NCBI RefSeq assembly: GCF_000613945.1
Contig: NZ_BAJY01000009.1
Location: 22,691-86,690 of the forward strand
Length of the DNA: 64,000 nt
Direction of reading: 5' to 3'
DNA from: Prevotella falsenii DSM 22864 = JCM 15124
GTDB lineage: Bacteria > Bacteroidota > Bacteroidia > Bacteroidales > Bacteroidaceae
In this document: piece after piece, positions 8,516 to 19,254 of the stretch
Layout of the letters: the number at the start of each line of letters is the position of its first letter
How positions within the stretch are numbered: the first letter of the stretch is position 1
The notes under the pieces: generated by a model
What the model saw: the letters and a program-made list of their open reading frames with translations, nothing else
Databases searched by the model: none
What the model was told of the DNA's origin: nothing
Translations under genes and position numbers: made by a program

Positions 8516-9205
8516 ATGAAAAAGTCAATTTTACTAATCGTCATCATGCTGGCAGCAGTCGGCACAATGCAGGCAAGCAACATTCTCGTGGCATACTTCA
8601 GCTGGGGAGGAAACACAAAAGCACTTGCCGAGGAAATACAAAGACAAACAGGTGCCGACATCTATCGCATCGAACCTGCCGTTCCCTATCCCACAGACTA
8701 CAACACGCTGGCATACACCATCGCACGAAACGAAAAAGAAACCAACGCGCGCCCTGCACTGAAAGAAACCAACCAAGACTTCAGCCGGTACGAATACATC
8801 TTCGTGGGCTGCCCCGTCTGGTGGTTCGATGCACCGATGATAATGCACACCTTTCTCGAGACATACAATTTCGCCGGCAAAACCGTCATACCTTTCTGCA
8901 CCTATTACACGGCTGCCTACGAAACACTCAACGACATCGTGAACGCCACACCCAATTCCAACCATCTCGAAGGCTTGGGCGTCAGCGGAGCATCGAGCTA
9001 CGACAGCAACGCCATCGGCGCATGGCTCCGCCGAATAGGATTAGACCAAGAATCCACGGCAATAGGCAGTGTCGAGAAGACAGACAAACCGGTGCAGAGC
9101 AGCATATACAACCTCAACGGACAAAAGGTGAGCGACAACGGCAATACCGACGGGCTTGCACAGGGAATATATATAATGAGAGGAAAGAAATTCTACGTCA
9201 AGTAA
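8516..9205 (+). CDS. Secreted flavodoxin with T9SS-like C-terminal tail (229 aa)
   Basis: Flavodoxin fold, FMN-binding electron carrier. After a signal peptide (MKKSILLIVIMLAAVGTMQA), the phosphate loop region YFSWGGNTKALAEEI and the second FMN loop VGCPVWWFDAPM are clear, followed by PFCTYYTAAYETLNDI. Residues ~185-229 are an extra domain ending GIYIMRGKKFYVK, a T9SS-type tail. Flavodoxins are normally cytoplasmic, so an exported and possibly surface-attached one is odd. The start at 8516 is preferred because it makes the signal peptide and follows a good -7 box. The gene is followed after 3 bp by an esterase lipoprotein gene, so the two form an operon. Confidence 0.88.
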   Translation: MKKSILLIVIMLAAVGTMQASNILVAYFSWGGNTKALAEEIQRQTGADIYRIEPAVPYPTDYNTLAYTIARNEKETNARPALKETNQDFSRYEYIFVGCPVWWFDAPMIMHTFLETYNFAGKTVIPFCTYYTAAYETLNDIVNATPNSNHLEGLGVSGASSYDSNAIGAWLRRIGLDQESTAIGSVEKTDKPVQSSIYNLNGQKVSDNGNTDGLAQGIYIMRGKKFYVK

Positions 9206-9208
9206 ATT

Positions 9209-10237
9209 ATGAAGAGTAAAAGTCTAATCCTTGCGTTGTTCGTTGTGGCTTTGGTATCATGCTCGGAAGGGGCGGAATCGGTTGTTCCTGCGCCCGAACC
9301 GCAGCAGGACGAGCAACCGCAAGACGAAAGACCGCAGCACTATACCACCCTTGTGAGCAAGACTACACCTTATCCTGACGCCTACGAGCAAGAGGCAAAG
9401 CAGCGCGGACAGGTGGTAGAGCTGCAGTACGCCACTCGCGATTATGCCGAAGGTACAGGCGCAGCCCGCAACAATACAGCCAACGTGTATCTGCCCTATG
9501 GCTACGATGCCGATACCGGTCGCCGATACAACATTCTCTATCTGGTGCACGGACATTATGGCGACGCCTCCACCTTCCTCACAGCCGACGGTGGACTGTT
9601 GCGCAAGGTGCTCGACAACATGATTGAACATGCCGACATTGAACCGCTCATCGTCGTTACGCCTACCTATAATTACGGACGTCCCACGCCTAACTATGTG
9701 GATGCCGACCGATATTGCAGGGCATTGCCCCAAGAGTTGCAGCACGACCTGATACCGGTCGTCGAAAGCCGATACCGCACGTATGCCTTAACGGCAGACT
9801 CGGTCGGACTGACAGCCTCGCGACATCATCGTGCCATCGGCGGATTTTCCATGGGTGGCGTAACCACGTGGTATGCGCTCGACGAAACGCTCTCGATGTT
9901 CCGATGGTTCCTACCTATGAGTGGCGACAGCTGGTCGCTCGGTGCCTTTGCCGGAATGAATCGCCCGACAGAGACATCACGCTATTTGGAACAACGCATA
10001 CAGCAACAGGGCTACGGCACAAGCGACTTCTACATCTGGGCAGCCAGCGGCACAAGCGACTCCGCTTACCGCGAGACGCTCAATCAGATAGAAGGAATGG
10101 CTTCGGCAGGCAGCTTCTTCAATCTGCAAAACATGAGCTTTCACGAGAAAGACGGTGCAAGACACGAATACCGACCGATGACGGAATATGTTTACAACGC
10201 CCTGCCATTTTTCTTTCCGAAAAGGTCAAACCCATAA
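9209..10237 (+). CDS. Esterase-family lipoprotein (342 aa)
   Basis: Exported alpha/beta hydrolase related to esterase D/feruloyl esterases. Lipobox LVSC gives Cys18 as the lipidated residue. A Gln/Asp/Pro-rich linker follows, then the hydrolase domain from ~65: VYLPYGYDA, LVHGHYG, nucleophile elbow GFSMG (Ser214) and a late histidine in GARHEY. It is clearly paralogous to module 1 of the esterase fusion at 5593-7602; both keep TTWY after the elbow and LPMSGD further on. It lacks a T9SS-like tail and is probably anchored to a membrane. It is the second gene of the flavodoxin operon. Confidence 0.88.
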   Translation: MKSKSLILALFVVALVSCSEGAESVVPAPEPQQDEQPQDERPQHYTTLVSKTTPYPDAYEQEAKQRGQVVELQYATRDYAEGTGAARNNTANVYLPYGYDADTGRRYNILYLVHGHYGDASTFLTADGGLLRKVLDNMIEHADIEPLIVVTPTYNYGRPTPNYVDADRYCRALPQELQHDLIPVVESRYRTYALTADSVGLTASRHHRAIGGFSMGGVTTWYALDETLSMFRWFLPMSGDSWSLGAFAGMNRPTETSRYLEQRIQQQGYGTSDFYIWAASGTSDSAYRETLNQIEGMASAGSFFNLQNMSFHEKDGARHEYRPMTEYVYNALPFFFPKRSNP

Positions 10238-10254
10238 CCGCTAAGGGTAAGATA

Positions 10255-10350
10255 CAGTCAGGCACTTGCTATACAGCCGAATATGAAATGCTGAAAGACA
10301 TCGTCAAAGCCACACCCACAGCCGAACATCGCAACAGCTTGACCGTTATT
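10255..10350 (+). pseudogene. Fragment of a flavodoxin gene
   Basis: In frame from 10255 the translation TCYTAEYEMLKDIVKATP matches the segment TYYTAAYETLNDIVNATP of the flavodoxin at 8516. There is no start and no FMN loops. It is a remnant of a second flavodoxin copy directly after the esterase gene. Confidence 0.7.
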
Positions 10351-10413
10351 ACCAAGGAAATTAAACAACAAGATGACATTAAAGAAAACGAGAAGAATGA
10401 AGAAATTGATGAT

Positions 10414-10566
10414 AACAACGCACCGCAGACGCCTTGCAAGGCACATACGCACGCACGGAGGGCTTCCCCAAGACGGCTCTCGACGGTGCGCACCGGTTCT
10501 TGAAAGACTATATCGACTTCTACAAAACGCACTTTTTGAGGAACGAGAAAGGAATGGAAAGAAGAT
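10414..10566 (+). pseudogene. C-terminal gene remnant of unknown family
   Basis: After an in-frame stop near 10414, an open stretch reads TADALQGTYARTEGFPKTA and then FLKDYIDFYKTHFL to a stop at 10566. The composition looks like a real protein end, but there is no start codon and I do not recognise the family. The end of the stretch runs into repeat modules B and A. Confidence 0.4.
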
Positions 10567-10705
10567 GATAAAAACACAAATATTTTTCGCAAGCGTAATT
10601 ATTGCATAACGCTCTATCTATCAACGCATTGCAAAGCCTACGCTTTCGCAATGTCAAATCGAAATTCTTGCTTTTCGTCAGAATTATATTTACAAAGTGA
10701 ATGAA
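10528..10705 (+). repeat. Modules B (partial) and A (internally deleted), copy 2
   Basis: 10528-10560 matches the end of module B (AACGCACTTTTTGAGGAACG). 10565-10705 matches element A but lacks most of the central hairpin block, keeping only one CCTACG arm before the TTTCGCAATGTCAAA stretch. Confidence 0.7.
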
Positions 10706-10755
10706 ACTTATTTGGTAAGTGTTCTCATATGTATCTGTTGTTGATATTCTTTATG

Positions 10756-11241
10756 CTATGGATTAATTTCGTGATATGGGTCGAAGAATAGAATATGTAT
10801 CATGCCGTGTTTTCCCACCATAAAGTATACCCGCGGATTACGAACGTTTTTCTTTCGACTCGCATAATTCGTGTTGTTAGGGTCGAGAGCAAAGTGAAAA
10901 ATCAGTGGATTAACTTTCGCTATCTTCGGATCGATAGCGTCAAACACCTTTTTTAAGTTTCCCCGAACGTCAGTCCTATAGAAATGCAACTTATGCCCGG
11001 CATTCTCTTTTATCTCGTTCAACGTGTTTTCAGAGAACTCTTTCATACGTTCAAAGTACAAATTAGCTTCGTTTCCCTCAAAAGGCTTATGGAATCCATA
11101 CTCTGTTTCTCCGAGGTCAATTGCATTATATTGAATAGAGATGCATTGACATTGAGAGTCTACAAGATCTTCATTGCTTAACCGTTCACCCAAACTTACC
11201 GGCTTTAAATCGTCGGTATCGTCAATAGAAAGTTGTATCAT
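10756..11241 (-). CDS. Probable toxin of a Panacea-type toxin-antitoxin pair (161 aa)
   Basis: Starts 2 bp after the stop of the Panacea gene and on the same strand, the classic layout of a two-gene toxin-antitoxin operon. The sequence is soluble, with no signal peptide or membrane segment. Conserved-looking parts are the basic patch ASRKKNVRNPRVYFM and the C-terminal GMIHILFFDPYHEINP. I do not recognise a known toxin fold in it. The toxin role is inferred only from position, since Panacea antitoxins pair with many unrelated toxins. Base composition of the pair looks more AT-rich than neighbouring genes, consistent with transfer. Confidence 0.6.
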   Translation of the reverse strand: MIQLSIDDTDDLKPVSLGERLSNEDLVDSQCQCISIQYNAIDLGETEYGFHKPFEGNEANLYFERMKEFSENTLNEIKENAGHKLHFYRTDVRGNLKKVFDAIDPKIAKVNPLIFHFALDPNNTNYASRKKNVRNPRVYFMVGKHGMIHILFFDPYHEINP

Positions 11242-11243
11242 AA

Positions 11244-11777
11244 TTACTTTTTCGCTCTATTACGGTCGTACCGTTCCTTGTAGTAGCCGTGCATAGTGTC
11301 TAACGAAATGGAGGTGTTCGAATACTCGTATGGCATCAAACCTTCTCTTTTCTCACTCCAAGGCTTCTCGCTATGTGTTAATAAGATGAGTTGATTTTGT
11401 GTCTTAGTACCATACAGCATAATCACTTGTTCAGTTAAATCAATCTCTTCCTTATTGAGTTGCATGCTCTCCTTTAATTCAATAGCTCTCTTTTGTGCTG
11501 TTTTTTCATCTGTATCGAAGTCTTCATACTTCAGATGCTCGCACATTCCAGGGACTTTATTCTTATATATATGGAAGATTTCAGGGTAAACTGGACCATT
11601 CACCCATGCTTCAGGAGCATTTTCGAACAGTGTATTCTCTCTGCCGAAGCCCACCATATGCCATGCTTGCTCATAGTACAGGATTTTCTGTAACTTAAGC
11701 GGGCTTACCGTAATTCCTTTCATTAGCATGGTAATACCAATGTAGGTAGCATAGTCTTTAATATCAACTGTTCTCAT
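11244..11777 (-). CDS. Panacea-domain (DUF4065/SocA-like) antitoxin (177 aa)
   Basis: The Panacea domain spans most of the protein: ATYIGITMLMKGITVSPLKL at the N terminus, KILYYEQAWHMVGF, and the hallmark EAWVNGPVYPEIFHIYK. It is followed by a charged helical region and a TEQVIMLYG segment. In known systems such proteins neutralise a toxin encoded next to them. I chose the start at 11777 because the promoter box TAACTTTGC at 11831-11839 overlaps the longer start at 11834. No extra DNA-binding domain is evident, so autoregulation is not obvious. Confidence 0.85.
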   Translation of the reverse strand: MRTVDIKDYATYIGITMLMKGITVSPLKLQKILYYEQAWHMVGFGRENTLFENAPEAWVNGPVYPEIFHIYKNKVPGMCEHLKYEDFDTDEKTAQKRAIELKESMQLNKEEIDLTEQVIMLYGTKTQNQLILLTHSEKPWSEKREGLMPYEYSNTSISLDTMHGYYKERYDRNRAKK

Positions 11778-11830
11778 TTCCCACTGTTTTAGATATTTGG
11801 ATTTTAGATTATTTTCATTGTTTCGATGTT

Positions 11831-11839
11831 GCAAAGTTA
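11831..11839 (-). promoter_or_regulatory. -7 box for the toxin-antitoxin operon
   Basis: The minus strand reads TAACTTTGC, giving a leader of about 45 nt to the ATG at 11777. Confidence 0.6.
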
Positions 11840-11965
11840 CATAAAATATCCCTTATCGCCAACTAATCGTGCAAGAAAATCATCTTATGACATTATTCCC
11901 TGCCTCTTCATAGTGTAGATTTAGAAACGGGTCGAATCGGTCCTTGCATATAGAATACCTTACGA

Positions 11966-12105
11966 TTGGTGCCCGCAAAAAGATTGTTGCGGACACCAAT
12001 ATATCTGTCAAATGAATGGGTTGTTGCTTTTATGAACAGCCCATTTGAGTTGTTTTATCAGCATCAACCTCAATAGGTTGTTATTGAAAACAACTTATTG
12101 AGGTT
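11966..12105 (-). terminator. Three consecutive hairpins after the C10 protease gene
   Basis: The hairpin nearest the protease stop is 12066-12082 with 12089-12105 (17-bp perfect stem). Further on are a hairpin at about 12018-12050 (AATGGGTTGTT/AACAGCCCATT) and one at about 11966-12001 (ATTGGTGCCCGCAA/TTGCGGACACCAAT). The first is the likely terminator. The others fill the rest of the gap 11835-12115. Confidence 0.7.
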
Positions 12106-12115
12106 TCACGAATGT

Positions 12116-14655
12116 TTATTTCACAACTACTTTCTTCTTGTTCACGATGTAGACACCGCGAGGAAGTGAAGAAAGAGATGCGGTTGTACCGACCTTAGCA
12201 CCTGAAACGGAGTAGACGGTTTGAGGTGTGGCTGTGTCAGAGGCATTGGCATGGTCGATACCTGCAACTGTAAGAATGGTGAGTTTGCCGTTCTTGTAGC
12301 TGAACTTGTAGTTCTGTGCTTCGCCACCACTGATGACAAGGTCGTATTCGCCCGCAGGACTGGCTTCGGTTGCGTGGTAGACACTGTCGGACGGACGGTG
12401 AGCACCTGTTCGTTTTCGTTGTTCATAAATCCTCTGTAATGGAGAACGAACTCCGGATTTGGCTGACTTTCTTGGCGTGTAACGTCGTCGGTGCTGACCG
12501 TGAGGGTAGCCTTATCAACGGTGAGGACGCCCCCTACAAGCTGTATACTCTTGTCGGTGATGGTTCCGTAGTCGATTTTAATGTCGTATTTGCCCACCGG
12601 CGACTTCTCTGTGGCTTCGCAAGTGATGTCCGGTTTGCCCTCGAAGTATTCGCCACGTACAGAGTAGCCGAACTTCGGATTGGCTTCGCCGTATGCACGA
12701 ACGGTGTTGCGTACAGTTACAATGCTGCCGAATTCCTTTATATTTTTGGTTGGTATTCCTGCCCAACCTCTGTAATTCTTCTTGGTATCGATAGGAACGC
12801 GCAGAACGATGGAATTGATTCGGCTGCTGAGCAGTGGGTTTTTACCCACCTTTGGCGGTTGCTGTGCGAATATCTTTATTTCGGAAAGGCTGTGGCAACC
12901 TGCCATACTCTCGTCGCCCAAGCCGGTGATGGTCTTAGGCAATACGAGGCGTTTGATGCCTGCGCAGCCTGCAAGGGCGTAGTTGTGGAGGGTGGTTATG
13001 CCTTCTGAAACAACGAGGTCGTCTTTCATAAAAGGAACTGCGCTGATGATTTCCTTGCGGTCTTTGGTGTAGAAAACTCCACCATCGTAAACGAAATTGT
13101 CGCCGCCGTTGGCCGGAATGTTATCAATGGCTTCGATTGCACGACAGAATGCGAATGCTCCATCGGAGATTGTCTTGAGTCCGCTTGGCAGAACGATTTT
13201 CCTAAGACTGTTGCAGCCATAGAAAACACGCTCCGGAAGGTTGTCGTTGGTGGTAGTCAGACCTCCGTCTTTCAGATATGCTTCGCCGCCACTTACTATG
13301 CGTGCACCTTTAATATCGAGCATAGAGAGTCCTCCTTGTGTGAATTTCCCAGCATAGTCGCAGCCTGCCATTTCGCGGATAACGCGGAAATCAGAGCCAT
13401 TGATGTCGCCTGTCAGCGTGAGTTCGCCTATCTTTTCGCGCATATCGGCAGGTATGCTGTCTGCCAATACGCCTGCTTCGGGTAGGTTTATGGTTCGCTT
13501 CACAAGGTCTTTGGCTGCTCCGTAAACGCCTCTAATCATATCTTGCTCGGCAGTGAAAGAGTACATATTGTCCGGATTAAGCAAGTCTATCTTGTAGTAA
13601 CCATCGACTTCGCCGTTCCAACCCCAGTTCACGCTCACCAAGCCGGCTTTGTTATAGCCGTCGATTACAAAAGCGTGTCCGGCATCAACACCCATAGAGC
13701 CGGGACTTACACCGCCATAGATGAGTGGGCGTCCTTTAGAAAGTTCGCCGAAAACAATGTCCATCCATTGTTCGTCGGTGTAGTCGGCACGAACAATGTG
13801 TGTTGCTTCGGGAAATCCGAAATAGGTTCGCAAACCTGCAGCACAGTCGGTCATAAATGCACCGCTACCCGTGTCGGGACCGCCGTATTGCATTTCGGTA
13901 GACACGCCACAGTGTAACATAAGGGTTGCCACAGCGTTAGCTTCAGCTTCGGTGTAATTGCCGCGGTAATTGTCCTTCATGTTTGCCCAGTCGTAAGTGG
14001 TGTTTCCGAAGTCGGCAGTGATAGCGATACCGCTGGGATCGTTGACCGGATAATATACCGTGTGTGAGCCTATGCCTCGCACCGGATACTTGAAATAGTT
14101 GAGTACCTGCGCTGTTGCCGTTGCCACACAGCCTGTAATCAGTCGTCCTCTCTTCGTATTGGGCAGCAGTTTGTTGTAAGGCATCTGCTGTCCCCACGTT
14201 GTTGTGAGCAACGTTGGCACTTCGGCAGCATACTTCGATGGGTCCGGTTTGATGACATTCAGCGGTTTGTTGTTCTTCACAGCGTGGGTTATGACCTCGT
14301 CGATAGCCTTCAGCCACCATTTGAAACTAGGGTTATCAGTTTCTACGAAGTTCGATTCCGATACGCCAAGCAGTTCGGGCGCAAGGTCGTCAGCCGAGAT
14401 TACGGCAAAGCCACCATCGGTATATCCGAACACGGTGTACGTGTTGGTGTGCTTCAGCTCGCGCAACAGGTTTGCCGTTCTTTTTCCGCCCTGCTGTGGA
14501 GCGTTCGTTTTGTGCTTGCCAAGTGTGGTCTGCAGATTAATGGCACTTGCAGCAGTCTTCTTCATTTCTGCCTTTGTACGCGGCTTCGCCCATGCAAACG
14601 CAGGCACGAGCATCAGAAGCGCAAAGGCTACGAATAGGTTTTGTTTAATTTTCAT
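12116..14655 (-). CDS. C10-family (interpain/streptopain-like) cysteine protease with BspA-type repeats and T9SS-like tail, one frame break
   Basis: Secreted papain-like protease, probable virulence factor. In order: signal peptide (1-23), inhibitory prodomain, catalytic domain with nucleophile Cys176 in ITGCVATATAQ and His327 in DAGHAFVIDGY, then NWGWNG (343-348). Leucine-rich BspA-like repeats follow (~430-610: FYGCNSLRKIVLPSGLKTI), then two MBG-like beta modules. The main frame ends its homology at VRPTVSTT. One missing base near 12371-12375 (ACC-ACG-CAA for ACC-ACn-GCA) restores ATEASPAGEYDLVISGGEAQ and a tail ending LPRGVYIVNKKKVVVK with its stop at 12116. The repaired length is about 847 aa, close to interpain A. 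Confidence 0.9.
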
Positions 14656-14742
14656 ATATTATATGTTTAAAAAATAAATATCAGATGGGGAAACGAACTG
14701 CATTTGCTGCTCGGTTTTCCGTTATCTGCGGTATTGAGAAAT

Positions 14743-14795
14743 ATCGGCGTCCCCGACGGATTAAGAACGAGGACACCGATAAAAAATTGTCTATT
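14743..14795 (-). terminator. Hairpin between adhesin and protease genes
   Basis: 14743-14755 (ATCGGCGTCCCCG) pairs with 14768-14780 (CGAGGACACCGAT), 13 bp with two G-T-type pairs. It lies 22 bp beyond the adhesin stop and so probably ends that transcript. The downstream U-run on the minus strand is weak. Confidence 0.5.
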
Positions 14796-14801
14796 CCACT
14801 A

Positions 14802-17800
14802 CTACTTCTTGTTTCCAACAACATATACGCCCTTACGCAGACCACGAAGCGTGGTGGTTTGGCGGCGCACGAGTTTACCGTCGATGGTGTAAACATCGAA
14901 AGGCTTGCCGTCTGCAACAATGTTGTCGATACCCGTAGCAACGCTTACTTCAACAGGAGCAGACTCTGTTCCGTCGGCATAGATTGCTGTTACGGCATAT
15001 CGTGTGCTGTTTCCTGCAGCGTTGTCTACATAGTAGAACTGAATATCAGGCACCTTATCGATGCGCTCTCCCTCACGGTAAATACCGTAATGCGTTGGCA
15101 CAGGCGTCTCCTTGGTGAAGGTTACGTCGTCAATACCAAACATCAGACCGGTCTGTGGTGTCTTCTGATGGATTGCAAAGTAGGTCGTACCTGCCGGAAT
15201 ATCAATGGTTATCTTCTCCCATTCGCCCGATATGGCTTGTCGGTTCTTGACAACGATGTTGGTGAAATCGGCTACTTTGTTTCCTGTTGTCGAGCAAAGC
15301 ACATCGTAATCTTCTATATAAGCGGCGTTGTTTACGACCATGTTGTGTGCATAGAACGATATTGTTTGTGCCTGACCGGAAAGTTTCGGACTGATAATCC
15401 AGTTGTCGCTGTTCACATAAGCTTGTCCGGTAGCGTCCAGTTCGTAAGGAACGGCAGCGTATTGCTTGCCCGAGAATGCCAGCAACCAAGGGTTAAGGCG
15501 TGGCACGTCTTCGCCCAATACATAGGGATTGAAGATGATATAGGCAAACTGCGTGAACTGGTTAGGATACCAAAGGTCGTTGAAGAAACCACCTGCATAG
15601 CCTTTGTTGCCATCTACCAAAGTCCAATCGCCGAACTCCGTAGACCATGCGTCGTAGCGTTCGAAGTCTTCCGTTACGGTTTGTGGCTCTGTATTCGGAG
15701 CTCTCCATATAAGCGAAACCTTCGATTTTTCCCTTATTCCACGCAAATCCCGAACTTTTGGCTTTTCAGAATCTTCGAGTCTGATAATAAATTCGGCGTT
15801 GTTGTCGGCGTTATCCAAGTCCTTATCGTATTCAACTTCTGCCACTACCTTCATTTCTTTTGCTTCTTTGATGATGGCAGATGTAGGAACATCAAAGGTC
15901 AGAGTGCGATTATTGAATGACGCGAGTGCCTCTGTCTGGTCGGAAGAAACTATTTCCTTGTCGCCGGACTTTATGCGTACGGTGAACTCTTCGGCTTCCT
16001 TCTCGCCTATGTTCTCAACTCTTACATTGAGTTTGGCATTGCGTCCCTTGATAACTTTGCCTGTTCCGGATACGGTAACAGCCAAGTTGTGGCGTTGAAC
16101 CTCCATTACACGAATGTTATCAACGAAGATTGGCGCACGGTTATTGCCACCGATGGCTTTGAAACCTACAAATATGTAGCGTTCGTTTTCAAATCCTTCC
16201 AATGGCACGACTTCGGTTAGCATGGCTCGCTGCCATTTATTTTAGCGAAATCGATGGTCTTCAGTTCGGTGCGAGTGCCGTCAGGGCGTTGCACAAACAC
16301 AACGAGCTTAGTGTCGGGGAACTCTTTTCGCGAGTAGTTGAATATCAATTTCGGGGTGGTTGTGCCCATTAGCGAAATCTTTCCTGTACCTAAAGTACTT
16401 TCATCGCCTGCATTTGTCGGTTCAAAGCAGAGCGCACCGCCGTCGTTATCGTATGCTACGCCGCGTCTAATCTTCCATGATGTGCCTTTGTATCAGCCAA
16501 CCAAACCAATGAAGCGAGCGAGGCATTGGCAAAACTCTCCTTGAACGGAACGTTGTAAGCCTTGCCCACAACCAAGCGTGTTGTAGAGATGGCACCGCTA
16601 CCCTGTTCGTTCTGTGCCGAAATGCCCCAATAAGCAAAGCGTTGTGTGCCGTCGTTGAGGTCGATTGATGTTACGTCGAAGTTGGTTTTGTTCTTGAACG
16701 ATGCCAAAGTGTCGGCAGGTTCTTTCGTATTCTTCATTGACATAACGGTGTAGGTAACCTTTTCAGGGAAGACAACGCCTCCGTTGGCTCCCACCGTAGA
16801 AATCTTATCCCACGACAGAGCTGCCATTGTGTTCTTGTCTTCTGCCTTGAAACCCGTTGGGGCTGCAGGCATATCGGGTCCGACAAAGGCTTTCGCCACT
16901 GCTTCGCGGCCTGCGCCCGACGCATTATAGGCTACCACCTTATATATATGTGCACCCTTTGCAACGTTGTTGTCTTGATAGTTCAACTTCGCACCGCTTG
17001 TTATATGATTTTTCATCACGGTAAGTTTGACATCGTCGCGATATACGACTGCCGAATCCAACTGTGCAGCAAGGGCATCGCCACCGATGGTTTTTGTAGG
17101 CATGGTGAAGTTGAGCGTGGCTTTATTTGCGCCCGTTTGGTCTACTGTTACGGTGAAATCGGTCGATGCGTCGGGTGCTGTCAGAAGCGAACCGAGAGTT
17201 ATTTGGAAGTTGCGAACATAGAAACGCCATTGGTTAAGCGCACTTCGGTCGTGAATTGCCAAACGATATATACCGTCTGTCGGTACTCTAAGTTCGTAAG
17301 AAAACTTCGTCTGCTCTTTCGGAACAACTACCGGCTGTCCCATCTTCGTGTAGGTTGCAGGGTTGTAGCCCGTGCCATAGGCAACCTCCATAACCTCTGT
17401 ATATTCTGCGGCAAGCACATTATAGGCATCGAACGAAACGCTGTAGAGTCGGTCGGCTTTCAGTTCAAACGGTGGCGACATAAGCCAGTCGTCTGCCGCA
17501 CTCTTAGAATTATAGCCCGATTGCGCACGTCCCATAAAGTCGTCTGCCAATCCCCACTCCCATGTTTCGCCGTCGTCGTTGGCATCTACCGAAGTAAAGT
17601 TGTCGAAAGAGTCATCGTTGGCGAAGCTTTCCGTGAACGGTGGTGTGATTGCCTTGCCGATTACGATTCCGTTAGACGCCACCGGCTTGCCCACTTTGTT
17701 GCCCGCTTTCGGTGTAACAACATAGCTATACTTCTTCAAATCGGTAGCTGTGAGCACCGCTGATGTGCTTGTTCCGACGAAATCGGTCGCTACTTGCACA

Positions 17801-19254
17801 TTGTCGGGCATTCTCTGCACGTCGTATTTCACATCGCCTACATAGCCTCCGTGCTCGCCTTTCGTTACAGCAGTCCATGAAATGTGGGCTGTTGTGCCGT
17901 CGTAGTTGAACTTCACGCGTTCTATTTCGGCAGGAATGTCGTAGCCCACCCATGCAGAATATCTGACCTTGGGCGACGAGCCGGCAGCGTTGGCAGTGGT
18001 AACGAGGAATTTGGTGTCGCCACCGGGAACGGTTATCTCTGCATCGACCTTCGAACCTGCCGCTACCACGTCTTTCTTTATGGTGTCGTTGTTGGCTACA
18101 ACATAGTAGGTTATGTTGCCTGTAAGGCTCTCGCCGTTCACCTTTTTGCTTGGTGCGGTGAACTGCACGCGACCCGTAGTGTTGCCTTTGTCGAACACAA
18201 TCTTCAGGTCTGCAATACGTGCAGGGGCTTCGGGCGAAGCCGTTGTTACAGGTATGGTGAGACCGAGCACCTGCGATTCGAGCGGTATATCGCCAATCTT
18301 GTTGGCGCGCCCTGTAGCGAGGTCTACATTGTAGAGTGCCGAATGTCCGTCTTTATCTACGCTTGCCCAGTAGAAAGTATTGGTTTTTTGGTCTATTTCT
18401 CCACTCTGCAAATAGTATTTCCCTTGCTCGTTCTTGACAGTTACGCCGGTCGGACCGACAAGTGTTTCCTTTCCGTCGGCAGTACTGATAGAATAGAGGT
18501 CGCCATCGAGCGATATACCGTAGAGCGTTCCTTCGTTGCTGATGCCGAGCGCAACAAACTGATGCTTCGCCCAACCGATGAATTGGCGTTTCATGGCAGT
18601 GTAGTCGATAGTTGCCCATTGCAGGTTCGTACCGGTTTCGTCCCAGAATACACCGTAGATTTTGCCTGTGTTGCGGTCTTGTGCTGTTTCCATTGCACAC
18701 AGCGAAAGCCCGTCTTGCCCGAGGTCGTCGTCCGACAGCTGTTCCCATGTGTCTATATCGTAGGTGAAGTGGTGCACCACGATGTGGTTGTTAGAGTACG
18801 CGAGGAAGTCCAAATACATAGCATGGAACACGTCGCCCACGATACCGCAACCCGAATTTACCTCCATGAAATCCATAATACCCAACGGATTTACTTGAAC
18901 GGGAGCCGTTGTGCCCACCGAATACATACCGTAGGCAGCCGAACCAACCTTCCAGCCTTCCTGATGAATGATGTTTCCCCACAGAACAGTGCCTGCAGGA
19001 GCTTTCAGCACAGGCGCACCGAGTGGTTTCTGCAGCGGTGCCCCCACTACTTGCAGCATCGGACTATCTGTATTAAGAAGTGAGCCAACAGGCATATTCA
19101 GTGTTGAGCCCCGCACCAAACCGCCTTGTCTGCTTGACAAGACATCTCTCAATTTACTCTCGCGCCGGCTGTTTCCCTGTGCCATAATTCCCAACGGCAG
19201 GCACAGCAAAAAGGCTAATAACCCGGCGAACATAAAGTTAGACTTCTTTTCCAT
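14802..19254 (-). CDS. Large secreted cleaved-adhesin/choice-of-anchor-J protein with T9SS-like tail, two frame breaks
   Basis: About 1485 residues when repaired. It has a signal peptide (FAGLLAFLLCLPLGIMAQG), a beta-propeller-like N-terminal part (to ~330) and fibronectin-III-like stretches. Cleaved-adhesin (choice-of-anchor J) modules follow, as in gingipain haemagglutinin regions: one around FTESFANDD..WEWGLADDF..DDWLMSPPF, a second around FKESFANASLASLVWLADTKG, and a third around EDFERYDAWST..GDWTLVDG..DNWIISPKL. The tail ends GLRKGVYVVGNKK. Break 1 near 16485-16486 (AAGGC for AAGGGC) and break 2 near 16224-16225 (GAGCCATG for GAGCCCATG) each lack one base in a short G/C run. The start at 19254 is the ATG; an in-frame TTG two codons upstream is rejected. 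Likely role: adhesion or haem binding (inference). Confidence 0.85.

Noticed and set aside
14685..15920. 411-aa plus-strand ORF opposite the adhesin
   Set aside because: Antisense frame of the adhesin gene. The minus strand carries recognisable cleaved-adhesin modules and the tail.
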